A stretch of DNA of 64,000 bases from DYRB01 sp963802205 (GCA_963802205.1 CAWDHW010000005.1:1-64000); one strand, 5' to 3'; shown: positions 30,163 through 39,919, counted from the stretch's first letter. Notes: generated by a model not told the origin, from the letters alone. Translations and numbers: made by a program.

Positions 30163-30837
30163 TCAGGCCGTTGCGGCCAGAAGCCCCTGGATCTCGACCA
30201 TTGAGTCGATCACATGGTCCGGCTTGGCCAGGCGGATGTCCTCGCCATGGTTGTAGCCGTAGCTCATGCAGACGATATGGAAACCCGCCGCCCGGGCCGC
30301 CGTCACGTCGCTGACCGAGTCCCCAACCATCAGCGACCGGGCCGGGTCCACCCCGAAGTGGGCCGCGGCATGGAGCAGCGGGGCCGGGTCTGGCTTCTTC
30401 TGCGCCAGGGTATCGCCGCTGACTACGATGCCGAAGCGGTCGATGACGCCTAAGTCCGTCAGCAGCGGCAGGGTGAACTGGGCCGCCTTATTGGTGACGC
30501 AGCCGAGCCGATAACCCGCCGCCGCCATCCAGTCCAGCCCCTCGCGCACCCCGGGGTAGAGGACAGAGCGCTTGGAGGTGTTCTCGGCGTAGAGGTCCAG
30601 AAAGATCGGATAGGCCCGCGCGAAGTCGGCGTCCGCCGGCTCGCCATCGAGTTGGCCGACGAGCGCCCGGCGCACCAGGCGCTCGACCCCGTTGCCCACC
30701 CAGTTGCGCACCGCCGCCTCCCCGTGGGGCGGCCGTCCAAGGCGGTCCATCATGACATCGACGCAATAGGCGAGGTCCGGGACGCTGTCCACCAGGGTCC
30801 CGTCCACGTCGATCAGGATCATTTGGGGTCGCAGCAT
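30163..30837 (-). CDS. gph: phosphoglycolate phosphatase (HAD superfamily)
   Basis: Dephosphorylates 2-phosphoglycolate, which is formed by the oxygenase side reaction of RuBisCO or during DNA-end repair. The 224-residue HAD protein has motif I LIDVDGTLVDSVPDL with the nucleophile Asp, a helical cap, motif II/III CVTNKAAQF and AQKKPDPAPLLHAA, and motif IV MVGDSVSDVTAARAAGF. The ATG at 30837 is favoured because AAAGGAG lies about 11 nt upstream; an internal ATG at 30822 is less likely. It lies between rpe and trpE on the same strand. The pairing with rpe fits pentose phosphate/Calvin-cycle metabolism in an autotroph. Confidence 0.93.
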   Translation of the reverse strand: MLRPQMILIDVDGTLVDSVPDLAYCVDVMMDRLGRPPHGEAAVRNWVGNGVERLVRRALVGQLDGEPADADFARAYPIFLDLYAENTSKRSVLYPGVREGLDWMAAAGYRLGCVTNKAAQFTLPLLTDLGVIDRFGIVVSGDTLAQKKPDPAPLLHAAAHFGVDPARSLMVGDSVSDVTAARAAGFHIVCMSYGYNHGEDIRLAKPDHVIDSMVEIQGLLAATA

Positions 30838-30871
30838 GCGGGTACGGCTCCTTTGGTCGATTGAAACAGCT

Positions 30872-31564
30872 TCAGCGGCTGACGGCCGCCATGGCCTCAC
30901 GCATCTTCCGGATGATGCTGTCGTAGCGATGCGGGTCCGAGGCATTGGCCTTGCCGAAGATCCCGGAACCGGAGACGAAGGTGTCGGCACCCGCGGCCTT
31001 GATCTCGGCGATGTTGTCGTCCTTGACCCCGCCGTCGATCTCGATGCGAATGTCGCGACCGGAGGCATCGACGAGCTTGCGCACGGCGCGCAGCTTGTCC
31101 AGGGTCGCGGGGATGAAGCTCTGACCACCGAAGCCCGGGTTGACGGACATCAGCAGGATCATGTCCACCTTGTCCAGCACGTAGTCGAGATAGGACAGCG
31201 AGGTGGAGGGGTTGAACACCAGCCCGGCCTTGCACCCCTCGTTGCGGATGAGCTGGAGGCTGCGATCGACGTGCTCGCTCGCCTCCGGGTGGAAGGTGAT
31301 GTAGGTGGCCCCAGCCTTGGCGAAGTCCGGGATGATGCGGTCCACGGGCTTGACCATCAGGTGCACATCGATGGGGGCGGTGACGCCATGCTTGCGCAGG
31401 GCCTCGCAGACCAGCGGGCCTATGGTCAGGTTGGGGACATAGTGGTTGTCCATGACGTCGAAGTGGACGATGTCCGCCCCGGCGGCGAGGACGTTGTCCA
31501 CCTCTTCCCCGAGCTTGGCGAAGTCGGCAGAGAGGATGGAGGGGGCGATGAGGTCTTCAACCAT
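30872..31564 (-). CDS. rpe: ribulose-phosphate 3-epimerase
   Basis: Interconverts ribulose 5-phosphate and xylulose 5-phosphate in the pentose phosphate and Calvin cycles. The 230-residue TIM barrel has the normal length. It shows IAPSILSADFAKLGEEV, the metal and substrate residues of DIVHFDVMDNHYVPNLTIGP and VHLMVKPVDR, YITFHPEASEH, MSVNPGFGGQSFIP and EIDGGVKDDNI, and the phosphate-binding GADTFVSGSGIFG. The second catalytic Asp is in IEIDGG. It is followed after 34 bp by gph, indicating an operon. Confidence 0.96.
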   Translation of the reverse strand: MVEDLIAPSILSADFAKLGEEVDNVLAAGADIVHFDVMDNHYVPNLTIGPLVCEALRKHGVTAPIDVHLMVKPVDRIIPDFAKAGATYITFHPEASEHVDRSLQLIRNEGCKAGLVFNPSTSLSYLDYVLDKVDMILLMSVNPGFGGQSFIPATLDKLRAVRKLVDASGRDIRIEIDGGVKDDNIAEIKAAGADTFVSGSGIFGKANASDPHRYDSIIRKMREAMAAVSR

Positions 31565-31702
31565 GGCAATGTCTCCCGGTGCGTGCGGGCGGAGGAATCG
31601 GATCGGCTCGGGCGGCCCAGACCGTCAGCCGGGGCGGACCTGGTGCCAATCCACAGGGGGCAAAACTGTAACCCAATCGGCGGGGGATTTCACCCGGACC
31701 GG

Positions 31703-32365
31703 CTATTTGCCCTTGAGGTACTGTTCGTCGCTGAAGGAGTAAACCCAGCCTGGGCATTGGGTTACCAGCACCACGATGATCCAGCCGTTGAGCATGGCCT
31801 CGGGCATGAACATCAGCGGAAAGAAGGGAAGGACCGTCTGGCTAAGCTGGGCAAAGCTGTAGGCCCCGTTGAGGATCAGCATCCAGGCCGCCAGATAACC
31901 CGCGGCCACGCCGACGAACCCGGCGGTGAGGAAGCCGTTGACCAGCACAAAGACAAAGAAGTGGCGCGGCAGATAAGCGCGGACCAGGATCAGCAGGGCC
32001 TGGGTCAGGGTGATCGGGACCACCCCCGCCAGCATGGCGTTGACGGCGAAGCCCTCCCAACCGCCACCGTTGATGCAGGTCCCGAGCAGCGCCAGGCTGA
32101 CGGCGATCACCGCCAGCGACCAGCCGAACATCAGGGTCGCCGCGGTCGCCCCCAGGAGGTGAAACGACAGCCCGGGCTGGACCTTGATCTCCATGGCCCA
32201 CAGCACCAGCAGGGCCACCACCAGACCGAGGTAGACGTGGAGTTGCTCGGAATTGCGCAAGCGGGCCCAGGGGGCCATCCTCAGGGCCGCCACCAGCGTC
32301 GCCCCGTAGAGCAGGGAGACGGTCCAGATCAGGAAGGGTGAAAAAAGGCTGCCGTCGAGGGTCAT
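31703..32365 (-). CDS. CbiM-like energy-coupling-factor permease family membrane protein
   Basis: Integral membrane protein of 220 residues with about seven hydrophobic helices and the CbiM/ECF S-component-like pattern: LSFHLLGATAATLMFGWSLA, CINGGGWEGFAVNAMLAGVV, YLPRHFFVFVLVNGFLTAGF, LPFFPLMFMPEAMLNGWIIV. True CbiM starts with a metal-binding His near the N-terminus (M-H-I) for Co2+ or Ni2+; that motif is missing here (MTLDGSLFSPF). No CbiN, CbiQ or CbiO gene is adjacent. Family membership is fairly clear but metal transport is not. The ATG at 32365 is the first that gives a membrane-start N-terminus. Confidence 0.72.
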   Translation of the reverse strand: MTLDGSLFSPFLIWTVSLLYGATLVAALRMAPWARLRNSEQLHVYLGLVVALLVLWAMEIKVQPGLSFHLLGATAATLMFGWSLAVIAVSLALLGTCINGGGWEGFAVNAMLAGVVPITLTQALLILVRAYLPRHFFVFVLVNGFLTAGFVGVAAGYLAAWMLILNGAYSFAQLSQTVLPFFPLMFMPEAMLNGWIIVVLVTQCPGWVYSFSDEQYLKGK

Positions 32366-32479
32366 GACGCGAGGCTTCAGGGTGGCGAACACCGGGACTG
32401 GTTCAACGATACCATTTTGGGGCCGATGGGCCCCTGACAAGACGCAATGGCCGCCAACCAATCAGACGGAAGAAGTGCG

Positions 32480-33520
32480 ATGCGATACAAAATGCTCGGC
32501 GACGCGGGGCCCATGGTCAGCACCCTGTGCCTGGGGACCATGACCTTTGGCGAACAGAACAACGAGGCCCAGGCCCATGCCCAGCTCGACCGCGCGGTGG
32601 CGGCCGGGGTCAACTTCATCGACACGGCGGAGATCTATCCGGTTCCCCCGCGGGCCGAGACGCAGGGGCTGACGGAGACCTACATCGGCACCTGGCTCAA
32701 AAGCCGCGGCGGGCGCGAGCGCCTGATCCTGGCCAGCAAGGTCGCCGGGCCGGGGGCCTGGGTCGGCTACCTGCGCGAGGGCAACAACCGCCTGGACCGG
32801 CGCAACATCGTTGCCGCCCTCGACGCCAGCCTCCGGAGGCTCCAGACGGACTATCTCGACCTCTACCAGCTCCACTGGCCGGACCGGGAGACCAACTACT
32901 TCGGCAAGCTCGGCTACGAACCCGTCGCGGACGAGCACAGCGTCCCCTTGCTGGAGACCCTGGAGGTCCTGGCAGACCTGGTCCGAGCCGGCAAGGTACG
33001 CCAGATCGGGGTCTCCAACGAGACCCCCTGGGGCCTCATGACAGCGCTGCGGCTGGCCGAGACCCAGGGCCTGCCGCGTCCGGTGAGCATCCAGAACCCC
33101 TACAACCTGCTCAACCGCAGCTTCGAGATCGGCCTGGCGGAGGTGGCCGTGCGCGAGCACTGCGGGCTTCTGGCCTACTCCCCGCTTGCCTTCGGGGTCC
33201 TGGCGGGCAAGTACCTCAATGGGGTCCGCCCGGCCGGGGCACGACTCACCCTGTTTCAGCGCTTCAGCCGCTACTCCAATCCGGAGTCGGACCGCGCCAG
33301 CGCCGCCTACGTCGCCCTGGCGCGCCGCCACGGGCTGGATTCGGCCCAGATGGCCCTGGCCTTCATTTTCAGCCGCCCCTTCGTGACGGCCACCATCATC
33401 GGGGCCACCAGCCTGGACCAGCTCGACGCCAACCTGGGAAGCCTGGATCTGACCCTCTCGGAGGAGGTGATCGCAGGGATCGAGGCCATCCATCGCGGGC
33501 AGCCGAACCCGGCGCCCTGA
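32480..33520 (+). CDS. aldo/keto reductase (Tas-like)
   Basis: NADPH-dependent oxidoreductase of the AKR superfamily, 346 residues, closest in pattern to E. coli Tas. Motifs: CLGTMTFGEQNNEAQAHAQL, FIDTAEIYPVPPRAETQG with the catalytic Asp and Tyr, LASKVAGPG with the catalytic Lys, YLDLYQLHWPDR with the catalytic His, and IIGATSLDQLDANL at the cofactor-binding end. The ATG at 32480 is preferred to the in-frame ATG at 32447 because GGAAGAAG lies just upstream and MRYKMLGDAG is the family N-terminus. It is divergent from the CbiM-like gene. Substrate unknown. Confidence 0.9.
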   Translation: MRYKMLGDAGPMVSTLCLGTMTFGEQNNEAQAHAQLDRAVAAGVNFIDTAEIYPVPPRAETQGLTETYIGTWLKSRGGRERLILASKVAGPGAWVGYLREGNNRLDRRNIVAALDASLRRLQTDYLDLYQLHWPDRETNYFGKLGYEPVADEHSVPLLETLEVLADLVRAGKVRQIGVSNETPWGLMTALRLAETQGLPRPVSIQNPYNLLNRSFEIGLAEVAVREHCGLLAYSPLAFGVLAGKYLNGVRPAGARLTLFQRFSRYSNPESDRASAAYVALARRHGLDSAQMALAFIFSRPFVTATIIGATSLDQLDANLGSLDLTLSEEVIAGIEAIHRGQPNPAP

Positions 33521-33951
33521 CCGGCAGGGCAGAAATGGTACCCAGGTCCTCGCACCTCCGCAGGTTGGCCACCCGTTTGACCTGGCGCGGCTAAGGCTCA
33601 AAGTCGCCAACTCCCCGCCATACACCGCGAGTAGGCACCGTGCCGCCTCTTGCATAGACAGACCATGATTGTCTGTTCCCTCGAAGCCAATCGATCATTT
33701 TCGCCAAGGCATCCCAAGCCTCGACACGCCCGGATCGTCGCCGCCGGTTACCCCATGTACGCGATTCTGTGGTGCATTGATCGGGGCGCCATCTTCTTTA
33801 CGGACAACGGAGAACGTAAGTGGCTAAAGGTGGTGCGACGCCAGTTTTCCTCTACCGGCAAGTGCTCGCCGTGAAGTGCCAATTTGTCATAGCAAGGCCC
33901 TTCATCGACGAACATAATAAATTGCCCCAATAACCATCAGAGGAAAGCAGA
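33521..33951. other. intergenic region with a transposase relic, upstream of the Met-rich gene
   Basis: 431 bp without an intact gene. It carries a short translated remnant of an IS200-like transposase (33665-33874, listed separately) and an inverted repeat ACAGAC-7 nt-GTCTGT at 33658-33676. The AT-richer last 80 bp before 33952 should contain the promoter of the Met-rich gene, with AGAGGAA as ribosome-binding site at about 33940-33946. Confidence 0.55.
33665..33874 (+). pseudogene. relic of a REP-associated/IS200-like (Y1) transposase N-terminus
   Basis: A 69-codon reading contains ARIVAAGYPMYAILWCIDRG followed by AIFFTDNGERKWLKVVRR. This resembles the N-terminus of Transposase_17/RAYT proteins (pattern: ARIV-x-GYP-HH-h-x-QRG...-FF-x-D...YL). 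The usual HHVTQRG segment is altered and no HUH or catalytic Tyr region follows, so it cannot be functional. The assignment rests on a short stretch and could be coincidental. Confidence 0.4.
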
Positions 33952-34794
<843 letters not shown>

Positions 34795-34837
34795 CCAACA
34801 CATGGGATTCCGTCGCCTAATCCGCCTCGCACCTGTT

Positions 34838-34865
34838 CGAGAGCCCGACTTCGGTCGGGCTCTCG
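34838..34865 (+). terminator. strong hairpin terminator after the Met-rich gene
   Basis: Perfect 12-bp stem CGAGAGCCCGAC/GTCGGGCTCTCG closed by a TTCG tetraloop, a very stable RNA hairpin. It is followed by only a short T-containing stretch (TTCTGG). It lies about 65 bp after the stop of the Met-rich reading and fits an intrinsic terminator. Confidence 0.75.
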
Positions 34866-35203
34866 TTCTGGCCCAGGGGAAAATACCTGGCCTCATCGGC
34901 CTGGGGATGCCGGGTTCAACCGGAAGCGAATGAGGCTGGGATCGAGCACCCCCCTTGCTCAGCGGGTCACTGCGAGGGTCTCGCTAGGTGATGCACACCG
35001 ATGTGCCCGAGGGCAGACTGCGCGGCTTGGTGCGTCGCGTCCCTAAGGCACCAGGTGTCTAACCGTAACTCGTGGACCTGCTGAATATCGACTATCCACA
35101 CGACTGCGGACTTCGATCCGCGAAGCATCGATGGCCGATGGCCGGAACCAGGCGCTCGCGTCGCCGGCCGCAAAAATAGACATCTGGCCGATAGCTGTCT
35201 TCC
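34866..35203. other. intergenic, no recognisable feature
   Basis: 338 bp between the hairpin and the stop codon of asnB. Short open frames here show no recognisable family. It is less GC-rich than the genes around it. Confidence 0.5.
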
Positions 35204-37021
35204 CTAAACCCACTCCATCGGGTCCTCATCCGGCCCTGGGTTGGCAACCGAGCCCTCGATGAAAAGCCGGTGCCAGATGGCAAATTGCATGAGACCGAAC
35301 AGCTCCCGGCTACCGCCGCGGCCCGCCTGGCGGGCGGCAACGAGGGCCGGGATGGCGCCAACCTCAAACCAATCGCGGATGCCCCGGCTTTCCATCAAGC
35401 GCCGCCCAAGGCCCGCGGCGATCTCGCCCTTGAGCCAATCCCCCACCGGAACATGGAAGCCGCGCTTAGGTCGGTCAAGGTGACCCGGTGGCAACCGGGG
35501 CTCGGCCCAGCGCTTGAGCAGCCACTTGCCCTGGTGGTGGCGGACCTTGAGGTCGTCGGGCAGCGAGAGCCCGAACTCCACCAGGCGGTGATCCAGAAAG
35601 GGCACCCGCCCCTCGACCCCGAAGCCCATAAGCATGCGGTCGGTCTTGACCAGCAGGTTGTCAGGCAGGGCCGTCACCAGATCGGTGTACTGGCGCCGCT
35701 GCATATCCGACCAGGCCCCGGGGGTGGCGCGCCAGGCCGCCAGGAAGGGGGCACGATCACTCCCCGGAGCCCCGCGCAGGGCCGGTCCGAACAGGCGTTT
35801 GGCCCAGCCGCCGCCCCACTGGCCTCGGGTGCGGAAGCCCCCGCTGCCGGGGTGGAGCAAGGCCTTGAGCCAGCGCTCCGCCGGGCGTGGGTGGTAGCGC
35901 CGGTAACCCGCGAAGGCCTCGTCGCCGCCCTCCCCGCTGAAGACCACCTTGACCTGCGCCCCCGCCGCTTGGGCGAGAATGGATGTGGGCAGGCTGGCAT
36001 AGTCGCGCATCAGCTCGTCGGCGCACCACACGCTGTGGGGGACGCGCCGAAAGACCTCGGGCAGGGTCAGCCGTAGCGGGGTGTGATCGAGCCCGAAGTG
36101 GACCGCCACCCGGGCCGCCTCGTCCAACTCGTCGGCCGTGGCCGTGCCCTGGTAGCCCACCGACCAGCTCTTGATGCGTCCGGCCCCGTGGGCGTTGAGA
36201 TTGGCCGCCAGCACGGCGGAGTCCACCCCGCCGGAGAGAAAGAGCCCGAAGGGGACATCCGAGCGCATGTGCTCGACCATGACCGCGTCCATGAGGGCCC
36301 CCAGTTCCTCCCGTGCCTCCTCCAGGCCGATCTGCCGGGGGGCCACATCCAGGGCCGACCAGTAGCGCCGCCGCTCGCAACGCAGTGCCTGGTCGATGAT
36401 CAGGGCCTCCCCGGGGAGGACCCGGCGGATGCCTGCAAACAGGGTCTCCTCCCCCCCGGCGAACTGATTCTGCAGAAACTGCCGCAGTGCCCCTGGCTCG
36501 ATCTCCGGTCGGCCCCGGAGTATGGGCAGCAGGGCCTTGATCTCGGAGGCGAAGGCAATGCGATCCGCCAACCTGACATAGAACAGCGGCTTGATACCGA
36601 GGCGGTCTCGGGCCAGGATCAGGCGCCCGGTTTGGGCATCGTGAAGGGCGAAGGCATACATGCCGCGCAGTTCGGTCAGGAACCCGAGCCCGTAGACAGC
36701 GTAGGCATGGAGGATGGTCTCGGAGTCCGAGTCGGTCTGAAACCGACAACCGTGCTCGCGCAGGGCTGCGTTCAGTTCCAGGTAGTTGTAGACCTCGCCG
36801 TTGGCCGCAAGTGCGAGGTTGCCGTCCTGCGAGACCATGGGCTGGTGCCCAGTGGCCAGTCCGATGATGGACAATCGGGTCTGGGCCAGCCCAACCGCGC
36901 CCTGTGTATGGACGCCGCTGTCGTCCGGGCCACGATGGGCCAAGCAGGAGGCCATACGCGCGAGTTCCGCGCGATCCGGGCGAGCCCCGTTGCGCAGCAC
37001 AAAGCCAGCTATGCCGCACAT
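35204..37021 (-). CDS. asnB: asparagine synthase (glutamine-hydrolysing)
   Basis: Converts aspartate, ATP and glutamine to asparagine, or an analogous amidotransfer on a surface polymer. The 605-residue protein has an N-terminal Ntn glutaminase domain with Cys2 (MCGIAGFVLRNG), LAHRGPDDSG, RLSIIGLATGHQPM and NGEVYNYLEL. The synthetase domain has the pyrophosphate loop PFGLFLSGGVDSAVLAANLN, VVFSGEGGDEAFAGYRRY and EGRVPFLDHRLVEFGL. This long form with SGEGGDE is the AsnB/exosortase-type amidotransferase found in many polysaccharide clusters, so the acceptor may be a glycan precursor rather than aspartate. It is a stand-alone gene, convergent with the Met-rich gene. Confidence 0.9.
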   Translation of the reverse strand: MCGIAGFVLRNGARPDRAELARMASCLAHRGPDDSGVHTQGAVGLAQTRLSIIGLATGHQPMVSQDGNLALAANGEVYNYLELNAALREHGCRFQTDSDSETILHAYAVYGLGFLTELRGMYAFALHDAQTGRLILARDRLGIKPLFYVRLADRIAFASEIKALLPILRGRPEIEPGALRQFLQNQFAGGEETLFAGIRRVLPGEALIIDQALRCERRRYWSALDVAPRQIGLEEAREELGALMDAVMVEHMRSDVPFGLFLSGGVDSAVLAANLNAHGAGRIKSWSVGYQGTATADELDEAARVAVHFGLDHTPLRLTLPEVFRRVPHSVWCADELMRDYASLPTSILAQAAGAQVKVVFSGEGGDEAFAGYRRYHPRPAERWLKALLHPGSGGFRTRGQWGGGWAKRLFGPALRGAPGSDRAPFLAAWRATPGAWSDMQRRQYTDLVTALPDNLLVKTDRMLMGFGVEGRVPFLDHRLVEFGLSLPDDLKVRHHQGKWLLKRWAEPRLPPGHLDRPKRGFHVPVGDWLKGEIAAGLGRRLMESRGIRDWFEVGAIPALVAARQAGRGGSRELFGLMQFAIWHRLFIEGSVANPGPDEDPMEWV

Positions 37022-37397
37022 GGGGTAGTCGGCATCGGGCTAGCCAGGGGCACAGGCATGGCGGGTCTCACAAAGTTGATGTGTCGGGCACGCTGACCCG
37101 GATCGCGACCTATTGTGGGCCTCTGCCTGCGAGGGTGACAAGGGTGCGTCTGGGAACCCAACGCCAAACCCGCCAGCCCCGCAGGTTCGAAGAACTCGTT
37201 CTGGCCGGCGTAGAATCCTGCTGAAACATAAGGCCAGCCAGCACCAGGGTGGTGGAGAATGGCCAGGTCCCGGTCGCCGCCTGTGCGACCCCTGCCTGCG
37301 CCACCCACGCGGAAGGGAGCTGCTTCGGCAGCGCCAGATCTGAAGATGGCATTTCATTTGACCGTCCGGGCCAAGCCCAAGGCCCTCTGAGGCACCT
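37022..37397. other. intergenic region between divergent asnB and CPBP genes
   Basis: 376 bp holding both divergent promoters, none obvious by eye. A minus-strand reading at about 37187-37229 contains MFQQDSTPART, which resembles the FQQD-x-APAH motif of DDE transposases, but nothing around it supports a transposase. No other feature was seen. Confidence 0.5.
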
Positions 37398-38384
37398 ATG
37401 CGCGAGACCGCCCTGTTCTTTGTATATCTCCTCGGTTGCCTGTTCCTGGCCGCCCTGCTGACCTGGCCCCTCATGCAAACGGGCTGGATCGACCAGGACC
37501 CGCAGCGGGTCATGGGACGCCTGGCCCAGGTCCTGATCCTGGCAGGGCTCTGGCCCTTGCTGCGGGCCACCGGGGTCGCCGACCGCGCCAGCCTGGGTTA
37601 CGGGGCGCCGCGGACCGAGTTCCTACGCACCCTGGGGCTCGGCTGGCTGGCGGGGCTCGCCATCCTGACCCTGCTGGCCCTGACCCTGGTCGCCCTAGGG
37701 GCTCGGACACCAGACCCCACGGCCCTGGACCGGCTGGCATCGAAGGCGATCCAGGCCCTGGCCAGCGGGCTCGTCATCGCCGTGCTGGAGGAGACCTTCT
37801 TCCGCGGGGCCCTGTATGCGGCCATAGTCCGCCGCAGCGGGGCCGCGCCGGCGATATTCTGGTCCGCACTCCTTTATGCCCTGCTCCACTTTATGAAACC
37901 CCGCGGCCTGCCAGACGGCGTCGCCTACGACTGGGTCGGGAACTGGCAGGTCTTTCTCTCGACCTTCTCAAGCCCCTGGCAGTGGCGCAATCTGGACTCT
38001 TTCGTCGCCCTGATCCTGGTAGGGATATTCCTTGGTCTGGTGCGCCGGCGCACGGGACATATCGGCTGGTGCATCGGCCTCCATGCGGGCTGGGTCTTCG
38101 TCATCCAGGTCACCCGACACCTCACCAACGACGGCGAGGCGACGCCCCTGGCCTGGCTGACGGGGGACTACGATGGGGTCATCGGCTGGCTGGCCGCGGG
38201 CTGGATTGGTGTCCTGGCTCTGGGGCTCGCTCGGCTCCCCCACCGTGCGGCGCGGACCTACCACCCGACGGCGCAGTACGCCGCATCAGAGACCTCAGCC
38301 AGCGGCTATCCGGCAAGAGCAAAACAAAAACCAGTACCAGAATCAGCGCCTGATACCAGAGACTGCCGATCCAGGCAGGTGTGA
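37398..38384 (+). CDS. CPBP family intramembrane glutamic endopeptidase
   Basis: Membrane protein related to Rce1/CAAX proteases. It has several hydrophobic helices, with motif 1 as VLEETFFRGALYAAI (E-E-x3-R), motif 2 as WSALLYALLHFM and motif 3 as GWCIGLHAGWVFVI, which carry the catalytic Glu and His residues. The ATG at 37398 follows GAGG. The fold should end near GLARLPHRA (about 38250). The remaining 40 or so residues are hydrophilic, not conserved, and lie antisense to the end of lptF, so the natural stop was probably lost at a rearrangement junction. Substrate unknown. Confidence 0.82.
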   Translation: MRETALFFVYLLGCLFLAALLTWPLMQTGWIDQDPQRVMGRLAQVLILAGLWPLLRATGVADRASLGYGAPRTEFLRTLGLGWLAGLAILTLLALTLVALGARTPDPTALDRLASKAIQALASGLVIAVLEETFFRGALYAAIVRRSGAAPAIFWSALLYALLHFMKPRGLPDGVAYDWVGNWQVFLSTFSSPWQWRNLDSFVALILVGIFLGLVRRRTGHIGWCIGLHAGWVFVIQVTRHLTNDGEATPLAWLTGDYDGVIGWLAAGWIGVLALGLARLPHRAARTYHPTAQYAASETSASGYPARAKQKPVPESAPDTRDCRSRQV

Positions 38385-39390
38385 CACCCGTTTCATACCA
38401 ATGCGCGGCTACCCGCTGAAGATTAAATAAACTGAAGTAGGTGAGAAAGGCGAGGAACATCCGCCATGTGCCACGCTGCCGGGGTGACGTGGTCGTCAAG
38501 GGGACCGTCAGGATGGTCAAAGTGAGAATAGCGATTGGACCGGACAAACGGAACTGAAGCTCGGCCCTGTCAAGCAGATCATTCGCACGGAGAAGTTCTG
38601 CCGTTGTGAACACGGATCGCTTCTGGCTCCGGAAATCATCGAGCTTGCGGGGCTCGATACGCCAATTGTAGCGGTCAAACTCGCCGATCGTATAATTGCC
38701 TTCGCCCGGGACGCCATCATAGCGGCGCCCTTCGAGCAGAGTAACGAATTGCTCACCGGATTCCTCGTCTCTACGAAACAGTCCATGATCGCTAACAACC
38801 AATTTCATCTCCCCCGGGCGCCGATCGTGGATGAAGATGCTGTGTAGACTCCCGTCGTCGTCGATCTTGCCAACGTAAATGGTGACGCGCCCTTCCGCCT
38901 CCTGATAAAACCGACCCGCCCTGAGGCCGGCGATCCGATTCGCCCGCTCTGCCTGACCGGCATTGATTCTGTAGATCTCACCCATGACCGCGGGTCTCAG
39001 GTCAAAAGAGACCCACGCCGTAATGATCGTTACGGGGACGGCGGCATAGAGAAGCGCGCGGTAGATGCGCCCGGGACCCAATCCGCAAGCGCCGAGTGCA
39101 ATCAGTTCGCTATCGCGTGCCATCCTTCCGAGCGCTGCGAGCACGGCGATAAAAAAGACCGGCGGCAACAGGCTTGGGATGTTCCGCAAGACCTGAAGTG
39201 CCAGAAAGTGCAGAACCATATCCGTCCCAAGCGCCCCGGTGTTGACCTCTTCCAAGGTTCGTAGAAGGAGCATGCTTGCAGAGACCAGCACCACCGTAAT
39301 TAAAACGGCGGAGAAGACCTTGAAGATCTCCACCAGGATATAGCGGTCAATAATACCGGGCATGATTCGCGTCGTGAATGTGGGAGCCAT
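38179..39390 (-). CDS. lptF: LPS export ABC transporter permease, LptF/LptG family (LptF-like)
   Basis: Inner-membrane permease of the LptB2FG machine that extracts LPS and delivers it to LptC. The protein has the YjgP/YjgQ layout: N-terminal helices (IIDRYILVEIFKVFSAVLIT, LHFLALQVLRNIPSLLPPVF, LAALGRMARDSELIALGACG), a periplasmic beta-jellyroll (about residues 130-270), then C-terminal helices (LSGPIAILTLTILTVPLTTT). The motif SPRQRGTWRMFLAFLTYFSL is LptF-like. Normally lptF is followed by lptG; here no lptG is adjacent, so this may be a second copy. The start may be 39390 or the ATG at 39363. The last 45 residues overlap the convergent CPBP gene by 206 bp and are atypical. GC is lower than in the flanking genes. 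Confidence 0.85.
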   Translation of the reverse strand: MAPTFTTRIMPGIIDRYILVEIFKVFSAVLITVVLVSASMLLLRTLEEVNTGALGTDMVLHFLALQVLRNIPSLLPPVFFIAVLAALGRMARDSELIALGACGLGPGRIYRALLYAAVPVTIITAWVSFDLRPAVMGEIYRINAGQAERANRIAGLRAGRFYQEAEGRVTIYVGKIDDDGSLHSIFIHDRRPGEMKLVVSDHGLFRRDEESGEQFVTLLEGRRYDGVPGEGNYTIGEFDRYNWRIEPRKLDDFRSQKRSVFTTAELLRANDLLDRAELQFRLSGPIAILTLTILTVPLTTTSPRQRGTWRMFLAFLTYFSLFNLQRVAAHWYETGVTPAWIGSLWYQALILVLVFVLLLPDSRWLRSLMRRTAPSGGRSAPHGGGAERAPEPGHQSSPRPASR

Positions 39391-39919
39391 CGGATAACAA
39401 CTGTGCGTCTACCCAGCGATGCCACGGGGCGTATCACGCCAGGATCGCGCAGCGGAAATCCGGGTGGCGGCATCATCCGGCGACCGCACCGGGCTGATCG
39501 GCAGGCCCGAAGGCGCTACCGCTGGTTGCGGCAACAGACGCGCCACCCCTACCTGAAAATCGCCTTCCGCTGCACCCATTGTACTCGCGGCTGGCCAGGG
39601 CGCGCCGGCCGCGAGGCCGCGCCTTGATCGCAATTTCGGCACAATGGCCGAGGATTACCGGTGCGAGGGCTGGGCATTTCTGCGTAGGCGGGGGGCTCGC
39701 CCGCGCCTACGCCTCGTCGGCCCGATGCGACGCCTCGCGAGAGGCCAAGCCATGGGGTTCCCCAATCTCGCGGTGCCTCGGCCGCCCGACGGCTGCTCCT
39801 GCACCCGATGTTGTGCTATCTTGCTCGCCCACTCGCTGTCCAGTCCAGCCGGCGCCGAAGGCGCGGGCCGCCCGCGACGGTGGCCTTCTGTAAACACTTG
39901 CGCCCACTTCGATCCGCCG
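39391..39919. other. intergenic region between lptF and pagP
   Basis: 529 bp without a recognisable gene, located between divergently transcribed lptF and pagP. An in-frame upstream extension of pagP to 39644 exists but lacks signal-peptide features. No tRNA, IS or obvious promoter was seen. The region is GC-rich, unlike lptF itself. Confidence 0.5.

Noticed and set aside
37187..37229. MFQQDSTPART reading on the minus strand, like the FQQD motif of DDE transposases
   Set aside because: Only about eleven residues match and neighbouring residues show no transposase features; probably chance.
39644..39919. N-terminal extension of pagP
   Set aside because: Arg-rich and non-conserved; the ATG at 39920 immediately produces a proper signal peptide.
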